Assembly (NCBI RefSeq): GCF_014204985.1
Contig: NZ_JACHMP010000001.1
Coordinates: forward strand, 4,774,001-4,838,000
Direction of reading: 5' to 3'
Length of the DNA stretch: 64,000 nucleotides
DNA from: Streptosporangium becharense
GTDB taxonomy: Bacteria; Actinomycetota; Actinomycetes; Streptosporangiales; Streptosporangiaceae
The notes below the pieces were generated by a model. It searched no databases. It saw only the letters and a program-made list of their open reading frames with translations, and was not told where the DNA came from. Below are positions 1-8,788 of the stretch, piece by piece (the first letter of the stretch is position 1; every line of letters begins with the position of its first letter). Both the position numbers and the translations under genes were made by a program.

Positions 1-1
1 C

Positions 2-63
2 GTCGAGCTCTCCGCTGACGAGTCGAGCGCCCTCGCCGAAGAACTGAAGAAGATCGTCGGCTG
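2..63 (+). CDS. C-terminal end of an unidentified protein (partial)
   Basis: Only the last 20 codons are inside the window; the reading frame ends in an acidic/basic helix (…LAEELKKIVG) and a TGA at 61-63. The frame is co-oriented with the aminopeptidase gene that follows about 195 bases later. Too little is present to name it. Confidence 0.5.
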
Positions 64-257
64 ACCTCGATCTGACACGACGGCGGTGGAGCGGGGCCAT
101 ATTCACGCTTGCTCGGGGAGCATGACACCTGCGACGGCCCGCACGACCGCGACCGACAGCGAACACGGCCCTGGCCTTCGGACCGCCCCGCGGCGGCTCG
201 CGCCAGGGCCGCGGTGTCTCCCGGCGCCTTCCGGGCCTACGACTGGAGTTGACCCGC

Positions 258-1757
258 ATGCCCATCTCTTCCCATGTGCTCCTGCCCCGCGTTCCCTACG
301 GACAGGGGCTGTCCGCCGGGTCGCCCGGCGATTCCGTCCCCGCTCCACCGGGGGACGCGGAACCCGGCACGCCCGGTGACGCGGAGCTGCTCGCCGTCCC
401 CTTCGCCGGAGACCGCGAGCCCGAGATCGAGCTGCCGCTGCCCGTCGCCGCGCTGCTCGCCCACTACCAGGCCAAGGGCGAGGCCGGTGAGATCGTCGAG
501 GTGCCCGTCGCCAACGGCGACGTGGTGGGCAGGGTGCTGCTGTACGGGGTCGGCGACGGCTCGGCCCCGGCCCTGCGCAAGGCCGGGGCCGCGGTGGCCA
601 GGCGGGGCAAGGGCAGGGAGTCCATCAGGATCGTGCTGCCCGAGGGGCCGGTGGCCGCGTTCGTGGAGGGCGCTCTGCTGGCCACGTACACCTTCCGGGT
701 GGGCGAGGCGACGTCCGCCCCGGTGCTGCTGGAGTTCGTCGGCGAGGAGGCGCAGGCGGAGGTCGCCCGGGGCCGGGTGATCGCCGACGCCGTCGCGTTC
801 GCGCGTGACCTGGCCAACACCCCCTCCTCGGTCAAGTCGCCCGCCTGGCTCGCCGAGCGCGCCGTCGAGCACGCCGTCGGTGAGGGCGACGGCTGGCGCG
901 TCAGTGCCCAGGTGTGGGACGAGGCGGCGCTGAGGTCCGGCCGTTTCGGCGGCATCCTCGCCGTCGGGCAGGGGTCGGTCACCCCGCCCCGGCTCGTTCG
1001 GCTCTCCTACGAGCCCGAGGACGCCACCGGTCACGTGGTGCTGGTCGGCAAGGGCATCACGTACGACACCGGCGGTCTGTCACTCAAGCCGACGGACAAC
1101 ATGAAGTTCATGAAGACCGACATGGCCGGTGGCGCGGTCGTCATCGCGGTGCTCGGCGCGTTGGCCTCGCTCGGGGTGCGCCTGCGGGTCACCGGTCTGG
1201 TCGCCATCGCGGAGAACTCCTTCTCCGGTACGGCCCAGCGTCCCTCCGACGTCATCACGCAGTACGGCGGTCGCACCGTGGAGGTGCTGAACACCGACGC
1301 CGAGGGCCGCCTGGTGATGGCCGACGCGCTGGCCTACGCCGACGCCGAGCTCGACCCGGACGTGATGGTCGATGTCGCCACCCTCACCGGGGCCATCAGC
1401 ATCGCCCTGGGCAAGGGCCTGGGTGCGGTCTTCGCCTCGGACGACGCGCTGGCCGGTGAACTGATCGAGGCGGGGGAGAGCAGCGGCGAGCAGCTCTGGC
1501 GGATGCCGCTGATCGACGACTACGTGCCCGCGCTGGAGTCGCCCGTGGCGGATCTGTCCAACATCGAGGCCGGGTCCACCTACGGCGCGGGTTCCATCAC
1601 CGCGGCGCTGTTCCTGCGCGAGTTCACCGGAAAGCGGCCCTGGGCACACCTCGACATCGCGGGAGTCGGCCGCAGCGGCGCCGACGAGGGCGTCTTCAGC
1701 AAGGGGGCCACCGGGTACGGCGTCCGGCTGCTTCTGGAGTGGCTGTCGCGCCGTTGA
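258..1757 (+). CDS. pepA: Leucyl aminopeptidase (peptidase family M17)
   Basis: This cytosolic dimetal exopeptidase removes N-terminal residues such as Leu from peptides. It has 499 residues, normal for the family. The C-terminal catalytic half shows the M17 metal-binding pattern: GKGITYDTGG with Lys and Asp, KTDMAGGA with Asp, and the signature NTDAEGRL with the paired Asp and Glu ligands. The variable N-terminal domain fills the first 170 or so residues. I chose ATG at 258 because GGAG at 245-248 lies nine bases upstream; a TTG at 249 would touch that ribosome site. It is transcribed towards the methyltransferase gene, with only 21 bases between the convergent stops. Confidence 0.93.
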   Translation: MPISSHVLLPRVPYGQGLSAGSPGDSVPAPPGDAEPGTPGDAELLAVPFAGDREPEIELPLPVAALLAHYQAKGEAGEIVEVPVANGDVVGRVLLYGVGDGSAPALRKAGAAVARRGKGRESIRIVLPEGPVAAFVEGALLATYTFRVGEATSAPVLLEFVGEEAQAEVARGRVIADAVAFARDLANTPSSVKSPAWLAERAVEHAVGEGDGWRVSAQVWDEAALRSGRFGGILAVGQGSVTPPRLVRLSYEPEDATGHVVLVGKGITYDTGGLSLKPTDNMKFMKTDMAGGAVVIAVLGALASLGVRLRVTGLVAIAENSFSGTAQRPSDVITQYGGRTVEVLNTDAEGRLVMADALAYADAELDPDVMVDVATLTGAISIALGKGLGAVFASDDALAGELIEAGESSGEQLWRMPLIDDYVPALESPVADLSNIEAGSTYGAGSITAALFLREFTGKRPWAHLDIAGVGRSGADEGVFSKGATGYGVRLLLEWLSRR

Positions 1758-1778
1758 ACGGGGCGCCGCCCCCCACTG

Positions 1779-2429
1779 TCAGTCGGAGAGCTTCACCGCG
1801 GCCAGGATGCCGTCGCCGAGGGGCATCATCAGCGGGCGGAGCCGCTCGTCGGAGCGGACCAGCTTGCCCAGTTCCCGCACGGTGACGGTCTCCGGGTCGC
1901 GCCGGGTGGGGTCGGTCACCCGGTTGCCCCACAGCGCGTTGGTGAAGACCACCACGCCGCCCACGCGCAGCAGGCGGACGGACTCGGCCAGGTAGTCGGG
2001 GTACTCGTGCACGGAGCCGTCGCAGAAGACGAGGTCGTAGCCGCCGTCGGAGAGACGCGGCAGCACGTCCAGTGCGCGGCCGGTGATCAGACGGACCCGG
2101 CCGCCGGAGAAGCCCGCCTGGGCGAAGCTCTGCCGGGCCAGGCGCTGGTGCTCCGGCTCCACGTCCACGCTGGTGAGCGTGCCGTCCTGGCGCATGCCCC
2201 GCAGCAGCCAGAGGCCGGACACCCCGCAGCCCGTGCCGATCTCCACGACGGCGCGGGCGTTGACGGCGGTGGCCAGGAAGCAGAGGGCGGCGCCGCCACC
2301 GGGGAGGACCGGAGGCGCGCCCACCTCCGCGGCGCGCAGCCGCGCCGCACGCAGGATGTCGTCCTCCGCGTGGAACTCCTCGGCATAGGCCAGAGCGGCC
2401 TCCAACGGACTTGTCGGCGTCTCTGCCAT
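1779..2429 (-). CDS. SAM-dependent O-methyltransferase (CCoAOMT-like, Rv1220c type)
   Basis: This 216-residue class I methyltransferase belongs to the family 3 O-methyltransferases. The SAM-binding loop VEIGTGCGVSG is at about residues 61-71 and the acidic motif LTSVDVEPEH follows. The substrate is unknown. It lies divergently upstream of the ECF sigma gene, the position occupied by Rv1220c next to sigE in mycobacteria, which supports the assignment. A strong purine-rich site (GGAGGAGAGG) precedes the ATG at 2429. Confidence 0.85.
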   Translation of the reverse strand: MAETPTSPLEAALAYAEEFHAEDDILRAARLRAAEVGAPPVLPGGGAALCFLATAVNARAVVEIGTGCGVSGLWLLRGMRQDGTLTSVDVEPEHQRLARQSFAQAGFSGGRVRLITGRALDVLPRLSDGGYDLVFCDGSVHEYPDYLAESVRLLRVGGVVVFTNALWGNRVTDPTRRDPETVTVRELGKLVRSDERLRPLMMPLGDGILAAVKLSD

Positions 2430-2504
2430 CGGCCTCTCCTCCCGCTTTCTCCGTACACAGTCATATAGACGCTGGGTCGCAGCCTAAGGGAGGCAGGCCC
2501 GATC

Positions 2505-2531
2505 GGGAACTCATGTGCGGCCCGGTGCGTT
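2505..2531 (+). promoter_or_regulatory. ECF sigma-E-type promoter of sigE
   Basis: GGGAAC at 2505-2510 is followed by 17 bases and CGTT at 2528-2531. This is the consensus bound by SigE-class ECF sigma factors, so sigE probably transcribes itself. Transcription would begin near 2538, about 100 bases before the preferred start codon. I found no other copy of this full motif in front of a gene in the window, including htrA. Confidence 0.8.
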
Positions 2532-2636
2532 GCACGGTTTAAGCGGCCTTTGCCGGGCCTCAGGGTAGTGAGTACGCACGAAGGGACGAAACCAGGCACT
2601 ATGGCGATAGCGGTGGTCCCGGAGAGAGGAGTGCTG

Positions 2637-3233
2637 GTGGACGAATACGACCACCAGACCGATGCTCCAGTGTCCGACTGGACACCTCCCACGTGGGAGG
2701 AGGTAGTGCGGACGCACTCGGCGCGGGTCTATCGGCTGGCCTACCGGCTGACCGGTAACGTCCACGACGCGGAGGATCTCACCCAGGAGGTCTTCGTCCG
2801 TGTGTTCCGGTCGTTGTCCAACTACACGCCGGGCACTTTCGAGGGCTGGCTGCACCGGATCACCACGAACCTGTTCCTCGACATGGCGCGCCGCAAGCAG
2901 CGCATCAGGTTCGAGGGGCTCGCCGACGACGCGGCCGAACGGCTGCGCGGGCGAGAGCCCTCACCCGCGCAGGTGTACGACGACACCCACCTGGAGCCCG
3001 ACATCCAGGCGGCGCTCGACGCGCTCGCGCCCGAGTTCCGCGCGGCCGTCGTTCTCTGTGACATCGAGGGGCTCTCCTACGAGGAGATCGCGGCGACGCT
3101 GGGTGTGAAGCTCGGCACGGTCCGCAGCAGGATCCATCGCGGGCGGGCACAGCTGCGGGACGCGCTGGATCACCGCGCGCCGCGCGGTGATCAATTCCCC
3201 CCGAGCGTCACCCACGGGGAGGAGTTCGCATGA
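2637..3233 (+). CDS. sigE: ECF RNA polymerase sigma factor SigE
   Basis: This extracytoplasmic-function sigma factor responds to envelope stress. Region 2 carries the hallmark segment around [17 protein letters not shown], which binds core polymerase and opens the -10. Region 4 near the C-terminus ([22 protein letters not shown]) is the helix-turn-helix that reads the -35. I chose GTG at 2637 because AGGAG at 2627-2631 lies five bases upstream. ATG at 2601 and earlier starts are also open, and mycobacterial SigE is known to use several starts. The anti-sigma gene follows after 52 bases, and the order sigE-rseA-htrA-tatB matches mycobacteria. Confidence 0.92.
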   Translation: MDEYDHQTDAPVSDWTPPTWEEVVRTHSARVYRLAYRLTGNVHDAEDLTQEVFVRVFRSLSNYTPGTFEGWLHRITTNLFLDMARRKQRIRFEGLADDAAERLRGREPSPAQVYDDTHLEPDIQAALDALAPEFRAAVVLCDIEGLSYEEIAATLGVKLGTVRSRIHRGRAQLRDALDHRAPRGDQFPPSVTHGEEFA

Positions 3234-3285
3234 GAAACCACAGTCATGACGAATGTCACGACGAGCCTCTCGGCAAGGAGTGCGC

Positions 3286-3816
3286 ATGAGTCATCTCGGA
3301 GAGCGCGTTTCCGCTCTGGTAGACGGTGAGCTGAACCATCACGAGCGTGACCGGGCCCTGTCGCATCTGGCGTTCTGCGCCGACTGCCGGGCCGAGGTCG
3401 ACGCCGTGCGCGCGTTGAAGAGCCGCCTGAGGTCGCTCGACGGGCCCGCCATGCCCGCCGACCTGACCATGTCGCTGCTGCGGATGGCGGAGCCGGGCGG
3501 CCCGTTGCCTCCGCGTGAGCGCCCCTTTCCGGCCCCGCGTACCTTCGGCGGTGCGCCAATACCGAGCATGCACAGTGTCGCGCCTCCGGACAACCGGCCC
3601 CGAGGCCGTGCCGGAGGCCCCCGCCGTGCCCGGCGCGCGGGATACGTCGCGGTGGGCGTCGCGTCGGCGGCCGTGGCGATCGGCACACTGTTCGTGGTAG
3701 GCGGCGGCGCCGATCCCGGTCCGCGCGTGCCGCCGGTCGACATGTTCGCCAACCAGCACCGCAGCGTCGCACCCTACAACGGGCCGGCCACGCCGACCCT
3801 CTCGCCGACCCCGTAG
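3286..3816 (+). CDS. rseA: Zinc-binding anti-sigma factor for SigE (RseA-like)
   Basis: This 176-residue protein should hold SigE inactive until envelope or redox stress. Its N-terminal anti-sigma domain has the ZAS motif His27-x3-Cys31-x2-Cys34 (HLAFCADC). A single hydrophobic stretch near residues 123-145 (GYVAVGVASAAVAIGTLFVV) looks like a membrane anchor, followed by a short Pro/Thr-rich external tail. ATG at 3286 is set by AAGGAG at 3275-3280, five bases upstream; the frame is open further 5' but without a ribosome site. The pairing with SigE is inferred from adjacency and the motif. Confidence 0.88.
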   Translation: MSHLGERVSALVDGELNHHERDRALSHLAFCADCRAEVDAVRALKSRLRSLDGPAMPADLTMSLLRMAEPGGPLPPRERPFPAPRTFGGAPIPSMHSVAPPDNRPRGRAGGPRRARRAGYVAVGVASAAVAIGTLFVVGGGADPGPRVPPVDMFANQHRSVAPYNGPATPTLSPTP

Positions 3817-4375
3817 CCGGGCCGTCCGCCGTCCCCGTCCTCGTCCCCGCGGTCGTCACGCCGCCGGGACGACGGCGGGCCGGAGACGCCGCAGCGTCGC
3901 GGCACCCCCTGACCGCACCGTCACCGAGACGGTGGTCGGAGTGCCACGCCGCCCCTGGTTCCGACCCCTCCCCGGCATCCGCCGCCGGGCTACCGGATGC
4001 GTTGTAGGTAGTGTCGGTTTTAATCCGATCTGGGATGCTTGGTGAAAGGCGTCGCCACGGTTGGCATGCGGAGCGGCGCAACGGGCATACGATCTGGACT
4101 CGGGACCCGGTTGGGCAGGAGGCGATCTGGGCGCGTGGGGGCCATGTCTACACCGTCTTCGCGGGCACGCAGGCCGATGCGGTCGTCGTGCCGGCGTCCC
4201 GCGAGCCCGTGCCGGGCCTACGGAGAAGCCCCGGCGGTGGCGCGCACCGACTGCTCTCCCGGGTCAGTCCCTTCCGATGACAGGCGTTTTACACATCTCG
4301 TATGCCGCTCGGGGGAAGATTGCCGGGTTGACCCGGTGAGCGGCCTCCTGCGAGGCAAGGAGTAGTGACGAATCG
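3817..4375. other. 559-base gap between rseA and htrA
   Basis: Short frames here overlap one another on both strands and lack ribosome sites, so I do not call a gene. The stretch holds GC-rich inverted repeats just after the rseA stop, which may terminate transcription, and an AT-richer patch near 4005-4045. AAGGAG at 4357-4362 belongs to htrA. No SigE-type promoter is visible. Confidence 0.5.
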
Positions 4376-6013
4376 ATGACCGACGAGGCCCGTACCCGCG
4401 AGGCGCGCGACGCCGAGGGGCGTACGCCGTCGGACTTCGCCGACGACGGGCGCGCCACGCCCGAGTTCTCGCGTCCGGAGTTCCTGCCCGCCGACGAGGC
4501 GGTGCCCCTCGGCGGAGACAGGCAACGCGACGACGCCTGGAACCGGTCGGCCGGTCCGCAGGACCACAGTCCGTGGAGCCGTCCCGCGCAGCAGGGCCAC
4601 GGCGAGCCGTTCCACCACGGCGATCCCGGCAACCGCGAGGTCTGGGAGACGGGCTCCACCGACCCCGGCTGGGGCGACCCCTCCGGCAGACCCCACCGTG
4701 ACACCGCGACCTTCGCCTCTCCGTTCGGTCCCCAGCCTCCACCGCCGGCCCAGGCGGTCGGCATGGGCCCGGGCTGGGCGCCGCCGCCTGTCGCACCCGG
4801 CGGTCCCAGACCGGCGGAGTTCGCCGCGCCGGGCGGTTTCGGTGGGCCGGGCGGTTTCGGCGGTCCCGTCGCGCCTCCCGCCCGCAGCGGTCCGCGTACC
4901 ACCACGTTCGTCGTCCTCGCCGTGGTGATCGCGATCCTGGCCTCGACGATGGGCAGCGTCGGCACCTACCTGCTGACCCGTCCGGCGAGCTCCGGCACCG
5001 ACCCCTCGTTCCAGCTGGGTTCGGCGCCGAAGGGCTCCAACGCCCGACCGCCGGACTCGGTGGCCGGGGTGGCCGCGAAGGTCCTGCCCAGTGTGGTCTC
5101 CCTGGCCGTCGAGGGCGGCACGACCTCCGGCAGCGGCTCCGGATTCCTGATCAAGGGGGGCTACGTGGTGACGAACAACCACGTGGTCGCCGCGGCCGAC
5201 CCGAACGGCCAGATCCAGGTCCAGTTCAACAACCGCAAGTCCACCTCGGCCAGGATCGTCGGCCGCGACCCCGAGTCGGACCTCGCCGTGGTGAAGCCCG
5301 AGGAGACCTTCGGCGCTCCCGAGATCGCCCTCGGCAACTCCGACAACGTCGTCGTGGGCGACCCGGTCATCGCCATCGGCTCCCCGCTCGGCCTGACCGG
5401 CACCGTCACCTACGGCATCGTCAGCTCGCTCAACCGGCCCGTGCAGGCCGGTGAGGAGACCATCAACGGCTCGGACACGACGTGGCTCAGCGCCATCCAG
5501 ACCGACGCGGCCATCAACCCCGGCAACTCCGGCGGCCCGCTGGTCAACACCAACGGTGAGGTCATCGGGGTCAACTCGGCGATCGCCACGCTCGGCCGGT
5601 CGCTCAGCGGCCAGAGCGGCAACATCGGCGTGGGTTTCGCCATCCCGGTGAACCACGCCCGCCGCGTCGCGGAGGAACTGGTCAGCACGGGCAAGGCGAA
5701 GAAGTCGCGCATCGGCATCACCATCGATCCGAACCACCAGGGTGCCGGTGTCCGCATCGGGTCGGAGGCCAGCCAGGGCGTCGAGCCGGTCGAGCCGAAC
5801 GGTCCCGCCGCGCAGGCGGGTCTGAAGCCCGGTGACATCATCCTGGAGGTCAACGGCGTGGTGCTCCAGGACGGCAACGAGCTGATCGCGCTGATCCGCA
5901 ACAAGGCTCCCGGGGAGAAGATCCAGGTCAAGTACCAGCGGGGCGGTCAGGAACGGACCACCACCGTGACCGTCGGAGCGGCGCCCGAACAGCCCTCGCC
6001 GAAACCGTCCTGA
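4376..6013 (+). CDS. htrA: HtrA/DegP-type membrane serine protease with PDZ domain
   Basis: This membrane-anchored protease degrades or processes misfolded envelope proteins. It has 545 residues. A long, disordered Pro/Gly/Asp-rich cytoplasmic tail (about 170 residues) leads to one membrane helix at about 174-200. The trypsin-like domain has His269 (TNNHVV), Asp302 (SDLAVV) and Ser385 (GNSGGPL), and a PDZ domain covers about 455-535. It sits downstream of sigE-rseA as in mycobacteria, where HtrA belongs to the same stress response. ATG at 4376 is the only start near AAGGAG (4357-4362), with a longish 13-base spacing. Confidence 0.93.
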   Translation: MTDEARTREARDAEGRTPSDFADDGRATPEFSRPEFLPADEAVPLGGDRQRDDAWNRSAGPQDHSPWSRPAQQGHGEPFHHGDPGNREVWETGSTDPGWGDPSGRPHRDTATFASPFGPQPPPPAQAVGMGPGWAPPPVAPGGPRPAEFAAPGGFGGPGGFGGPVAPPARSGPRTTTFVVLAVVIAILASTMGSVGTYLLTRPASSGTDPSFQLGSAPKGSNARPPDSVAGVAAKVLPSVVSLAVEGGTTSGSGSGFLIKGGYVVTNNHVVAAADPNGQIQVQFNNRKSTSARIVGRDPESDLAVVKPEETFGAPEIALGNSDNVVVGDPVIAIGSPLGLTGTVTYGIVSSLNRPVQAGEETINGSDTTWLSAIQTDAAINPGNSGGPLVNTNGEVIGVNSAIATLGRSLSGQSGNIGVGFAIPVNHARRVAEELVSTGKAKKSRIGITIDPNHQGAGVRIGSEASQGVEPVEPNGPAAQAGLKPGDIILEVNGVVLQDGNELIALIRNKAPGEKIQVKYQRGGQERTTTVTVGAAPEQPSPKPS

Positions 6014-6062
6014 GGCGGGCGATGACGATTCCCAGGCCGGTCGCCCCCGGCGGCGGCGCTCT

Positions 6063-6201
6063 CCGGGAGGCGACTCCCGCAGGACGTCTCCCGGCCGGTG
6101 GCCGTCGGCGGTCCCGCGTTCCCCGCGAGGTTCCCTGTGGGGGACGCCCTGCGGGAGGCGACCGCCGACGGCGACGTTCTCCGGGCGGTGGCCGTCGGCG
6201 G
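6063..6201. repeat. Imperfect direct duplication of about 90 bp between htrA and tatB
   Basis: The word GGGAGGCGAC occurs at 6065-6074 and 6153-6162, and CCGGTGGCCGTCGGCGG-like blocks end at 6111 and 6201. The period of 88-90 bases points to an old tandem duplication in the 308-base gap. The blocks can also fold on themselves, so they may end htrA transcription. Confidence 0.6.
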
Positions 6202-6321
6202 GGCCGCCCGGTGGTGACGCCGGGAAGGCCCATGCTTACTCTTGGGGGCATTAGTCTGGAACCTCTCCGGTGTGTGTCCGGAGAGGGGCCTCAGGCGTCG
6301 TCCCGTAGGAGATAGATCACC

Positions 6322-6681
6322 GTGTTCGGACTCGGCTGGCCTGAGATCGTGGCGCTGGTGGTCATCGCCCTTCTCGTCTTCGGCCCGGAGAAACTGCCCC
6401 AGGCCGCATCCCAGGCGGGCAGGACACTGCGCAACCTGCGCCGGATGGCCAACAACGCCAGAGACGACCTGCGGGCCGGTCTGGGCCCCGAGTTCGCCGA
6501 CTTCGATCCGGCCGACCTCAACCCGAAGAACTTCGTCCGCAAGCACCTGACCGCCGAGCTCGAGGACGACTGGAACGGCACCCCGGCCACCGCCACCCCG
6601 CTTCCCTCCTCCACCACGGTCGCGGCGGCCGACGAGCTGGGCTACGGGGAGATCCCTCCGTACGACTCCGAAGCGACCTGA
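6322..6681 (+). CDS. tatB: Sec-independent protein translocase subunit TatB
   Basis: TatB, with TatC, recognises twin-arginine signal peptides and helps export folded proteins. The 119-residue protein starts MFGLGWPEI and has one short N-terminal membrane helix, the hinge FGPEKLP, an amphipathic helix (TLRNLRRMANNARDDLRAGL) and a disordered acidic tail. The length and the segment FADFDPADLNPK fit actinobacterial TatB rather than the shorter TatA. GTG at 6322 follows AGGAG at 6307-6311. TatA and TatC are not in the window. Confidence 0.9.
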   Translation: MFGLGWPEIVALVVIALLVFGPEKLPQAASQAGRTLRNLRRMANNARDDLRAGLGPEFADFDPADLNPKNFVRKHLTAELEDDWNGTPATATPLPSSTTVAAADELGYGEIPPYDSEAT

Positions 6682-6775
6682 CGGCCGCGCCGGTCCCCGC
6701 GGGCCGATGGCCGCCGGTCGGCGAGGGCGGCAGGCCCAGCCGGGGTCCGCCGGCCGGGCCGTTCTCCGCCTGTTC

Positions 6776-6818
6776 TCCGCAGGGCCGCTAGCCCGCGGCC
6801 TCCGCAGGGCCGCTAGCC
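6776..6818. repeat. Two perfect 18-bp direct repeats at the mrp stop
   Basis: TCCGCAGGGCCGCTAGCC occurs at 6776-6793 and 6801-6818, a 25-base period. The second copy covers the mrp stop codon, so the tail of mrp has been duplicated into the tatB-mrp gap. Confidence 0.8.
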
Positions 6819-7955
6819 GCGGCGGGTGGGGGAGATGCCCAGTTGCATGCCCTTGAGGCTGCTCGACCGCTTGCTCAGGGTGGCGGCGATGCGGTGCAGC
6901 TCGGCCGCCGCCGGCGCGTCGGGGTCGGTGAGGACCAGGGGCTTGCCCTCGTCGCCGCCCTCGCGCAGACGCATGTCGATCGGCACCTGGCCCAGGAGCG
7001 GGACCCGGGCACCGAGGGTGCGGGTGAGCGCGTCGGCCACGGCCTGGCCGCCGCCCTCACCGAACACGGAGATCCGCTCGTCGCAGTGCGGGCAGGGCAG
7101 CCACGACATGTTCTCGATGACGCCGGCGATCTGCTGGTGGGTCTGGACGGCGATCGACCCGGCGCGCTCGGCGACCTCGGCGGCGGCCTGCTGCGGGGTG
7201 GTCACCACCAGGATCTCCGCGGAGGGCATCCGCTGCGCCACCGAGATCGCGATGTCGCCGGTGCCCGGGGGCAGGTCCATCAACAGCACGTCGAGATCGC
7301 CCCAGTAGACGTCGGCCAGGAACTGGTGCAGGGCCCGGTCGAGCATCGGACCGCGCCACACGACCGGGGTGTTGCCCTCGGGCTTGAACATGCCGACTGA
7401 GATGACCTTGATGTCATGCGCCACCGGCGGCATGATCATGTCTTCGACCTTGGTGGGGCGCTCGGAGACGCCGAGCATGCGGGGGACGCTGTGGCCGTAG
7501 ATGTCGGCGTCGACCACGCCGACCTTGAGCCCGCTGGAGGCCATCGCGGCGGCCAGGTTGACCGTGACGGAGGACTTGCCGACGCCTCCCTTGCCCGAGG
7601 CGACCGCGAAGACGCGGGTCAGCGAGCCGGGCTGCGCGAAGGGGATCTCCTTCTCCGGTCCCCTGTTGCCGCGCAGCTTGGTCTGGAGCTCCTTACGCTG
7701 CTCGGCGCTCATGACGTCCATCGCGACCGAGACCCCGGTCACGCCCTCGACCTTGGAGACGGCGGCGGTGACGTCGCGGGTGATGGTGTCTTTCATGGGG
7801 CAGCCCGACACCGTGAGGTAGACGGCGACGCGCACCGCCCCCTCGGGGGAGATGTCGACGCTCTTGACCATGCCGAGGTCGGTGATCGGCCGACGGATCT
7901 CAGGATCGTTGACGGTCGCGAGGGCGGCCATCACCAGTTCCGGGGTAGGTGCCAT
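6813..7955 (-). CDS. mrp: Mrp/NBP35-family iron-sulfur carrier ATPase
   Basis: This P-loop ATPase of the Mrp/ApbC family is thought to carry and deliver Fe-S clusters to target proteins. It has 380 residues. An N-terminal MIP18/DUF59 domain (about 1-85) is joined to a ParA-like ATPase domain with the deviant Walker A GKGGVGKSS near residues 118-126. The metal-binding pair CPHC lies near residue 285. It is divergent from the MarR gene across 266 bases and convergent with tatB, matching the order around Rv1229c. Confidence 0.92.
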   Translation of the reverse strand: MAPTPELVMAALATVNDPEIRRPITDLGMVKSVDISPEGAVRVAVYLTVSGCPMKDTITRDVTAAVSKVEGVTGVSVAMDVMSAEQRKELQTKLRGNRGPEKEIPFAQPGSLTRVFAVASGKGGVGKSSVTVNLAAAMASSGLKVGVVDADIYGHSVPRMLGVSERPTKVEDMIMPPVAHDIKVISVGMFKPEGNTPVVWRGPMLDRALHQFLADVYWGDLDVLLMDLPPGTGDIAISVAQRMPSAEILVVTTPQQAAAEVAERAGSIAVQTHQQIAGVIENMSWLPCPHCDERISVFGEGGGQAVADALTRTLGARVPLLGQVPIDMRLREGGDEGKPLVLTDPDAPAAAELHRIAATLSKRSSSLKGMQLGISPTRRG

Positions 7956-8221
7956 CGAAGTGTCGGCAATGGACCGCCACCTTGAGGCGACGGAGGATGC
8001 CGTCCCTCCTTGTCTGTTATCGAGCAGGCTTTCCGCCGGCGGGAGTGCCGGCGCGACGCCTGTGTGGCTTGGCCGGGAGCCGATCCCGTGAGGGAACGGA
8101 CGACGTCATGGGTCCATGATATGAACCTGGGAAATCGGGCAGGAATTCCGGATCCGCAGGTGATCGCTGGATTCGGACAATTCGCTGCGTAGATGCGCGT
8201 GCAACGTTCTAAGGTTACTCC

Positions 8222-8701
8222 GTGACCCTCACGGCGGGCGAGCCAGGAGAGAGCGTCGACGCGGAGCGGCTGGCTGTCTGGCGCATGCTCCAGCGTGCCC
8301 AGGTCCGCATCACCCGGGTGCTGGAGACCGAGCTCCTCCTCCGGCACGACCTGACCCTCGCCTCCTACGACGTGCTGTCGCAGCTGTCCGAGGCGCCCGG
8401 CCGGCGGTTGCGGATGAACGACCTGGCCGACCGGGTGCTGCTGTCACGCAGCGGCCTGACCCGGTTGGTCGACCGGCTCCAGCGCGACGGCCTGGTCGGG
8501 CGGGAGGCCTGCGTCAGCGACGCGCGCGGGCTGTTCGCGGTCTTGTCGGACGCCGGCGCCGGGCGGCTGGCCGAGGCCACCCCCACCTACCTGCGCGGCA
8601 TCCGTGCCCAGTTCCTGGACGTGCTGGACGCCGACGAACTGCGTCAGTGCGCGGCGATGCTCGACAAGCTGCTCCCCGTCCCCTTCGCCGACTCCCGCTG
8701 A
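8222..8701 (+). CDS. MarR-family transcriptional regulator
   Basis: The 159-residue protein has a MarR-type winged helix (LRMNDLADRVLLSRSGLTRLVDRLQRDGLV). Its ligand and targets are unknown; the divergent mrp gene is a possible neighbour target. The start has no ribosome site. TAAGGT at 8210-8215 lies exactly six bases before the GTG, so the mRNA is probably leaderless. Confidence 0.85.
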   Translation: MTLTAGEPGESVDAERLAVWRMLQRAQVRITRVLETELLLRHDLTLASYDVLSQLSEAPGRRLRMNDLADRVLLSRSGLTRLVDRLQRDGLVGREACVSDARGLFAVLSDAGAGRLAEATPTYLRGIRAQFLDVLDADELRQCAAMLDKLLPVPFADSR

Positions 8702-8788
8702 GGCCGCCGTTCCGCTCCGGCGCGTCCGGCCCGCTCAGCGGTCCGTCGCGAAGTGGCCCGTTCGGCGGCTCACCCCCGCCTGACCCGT

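Noticed and set aside
3817..4375. Small genes between rseA and htrA (for example frames at 4011-4280 and 4039-4365)
   Set aside because: They overlap in all three frames, lack ribosome sites and have no recognisable protein character.
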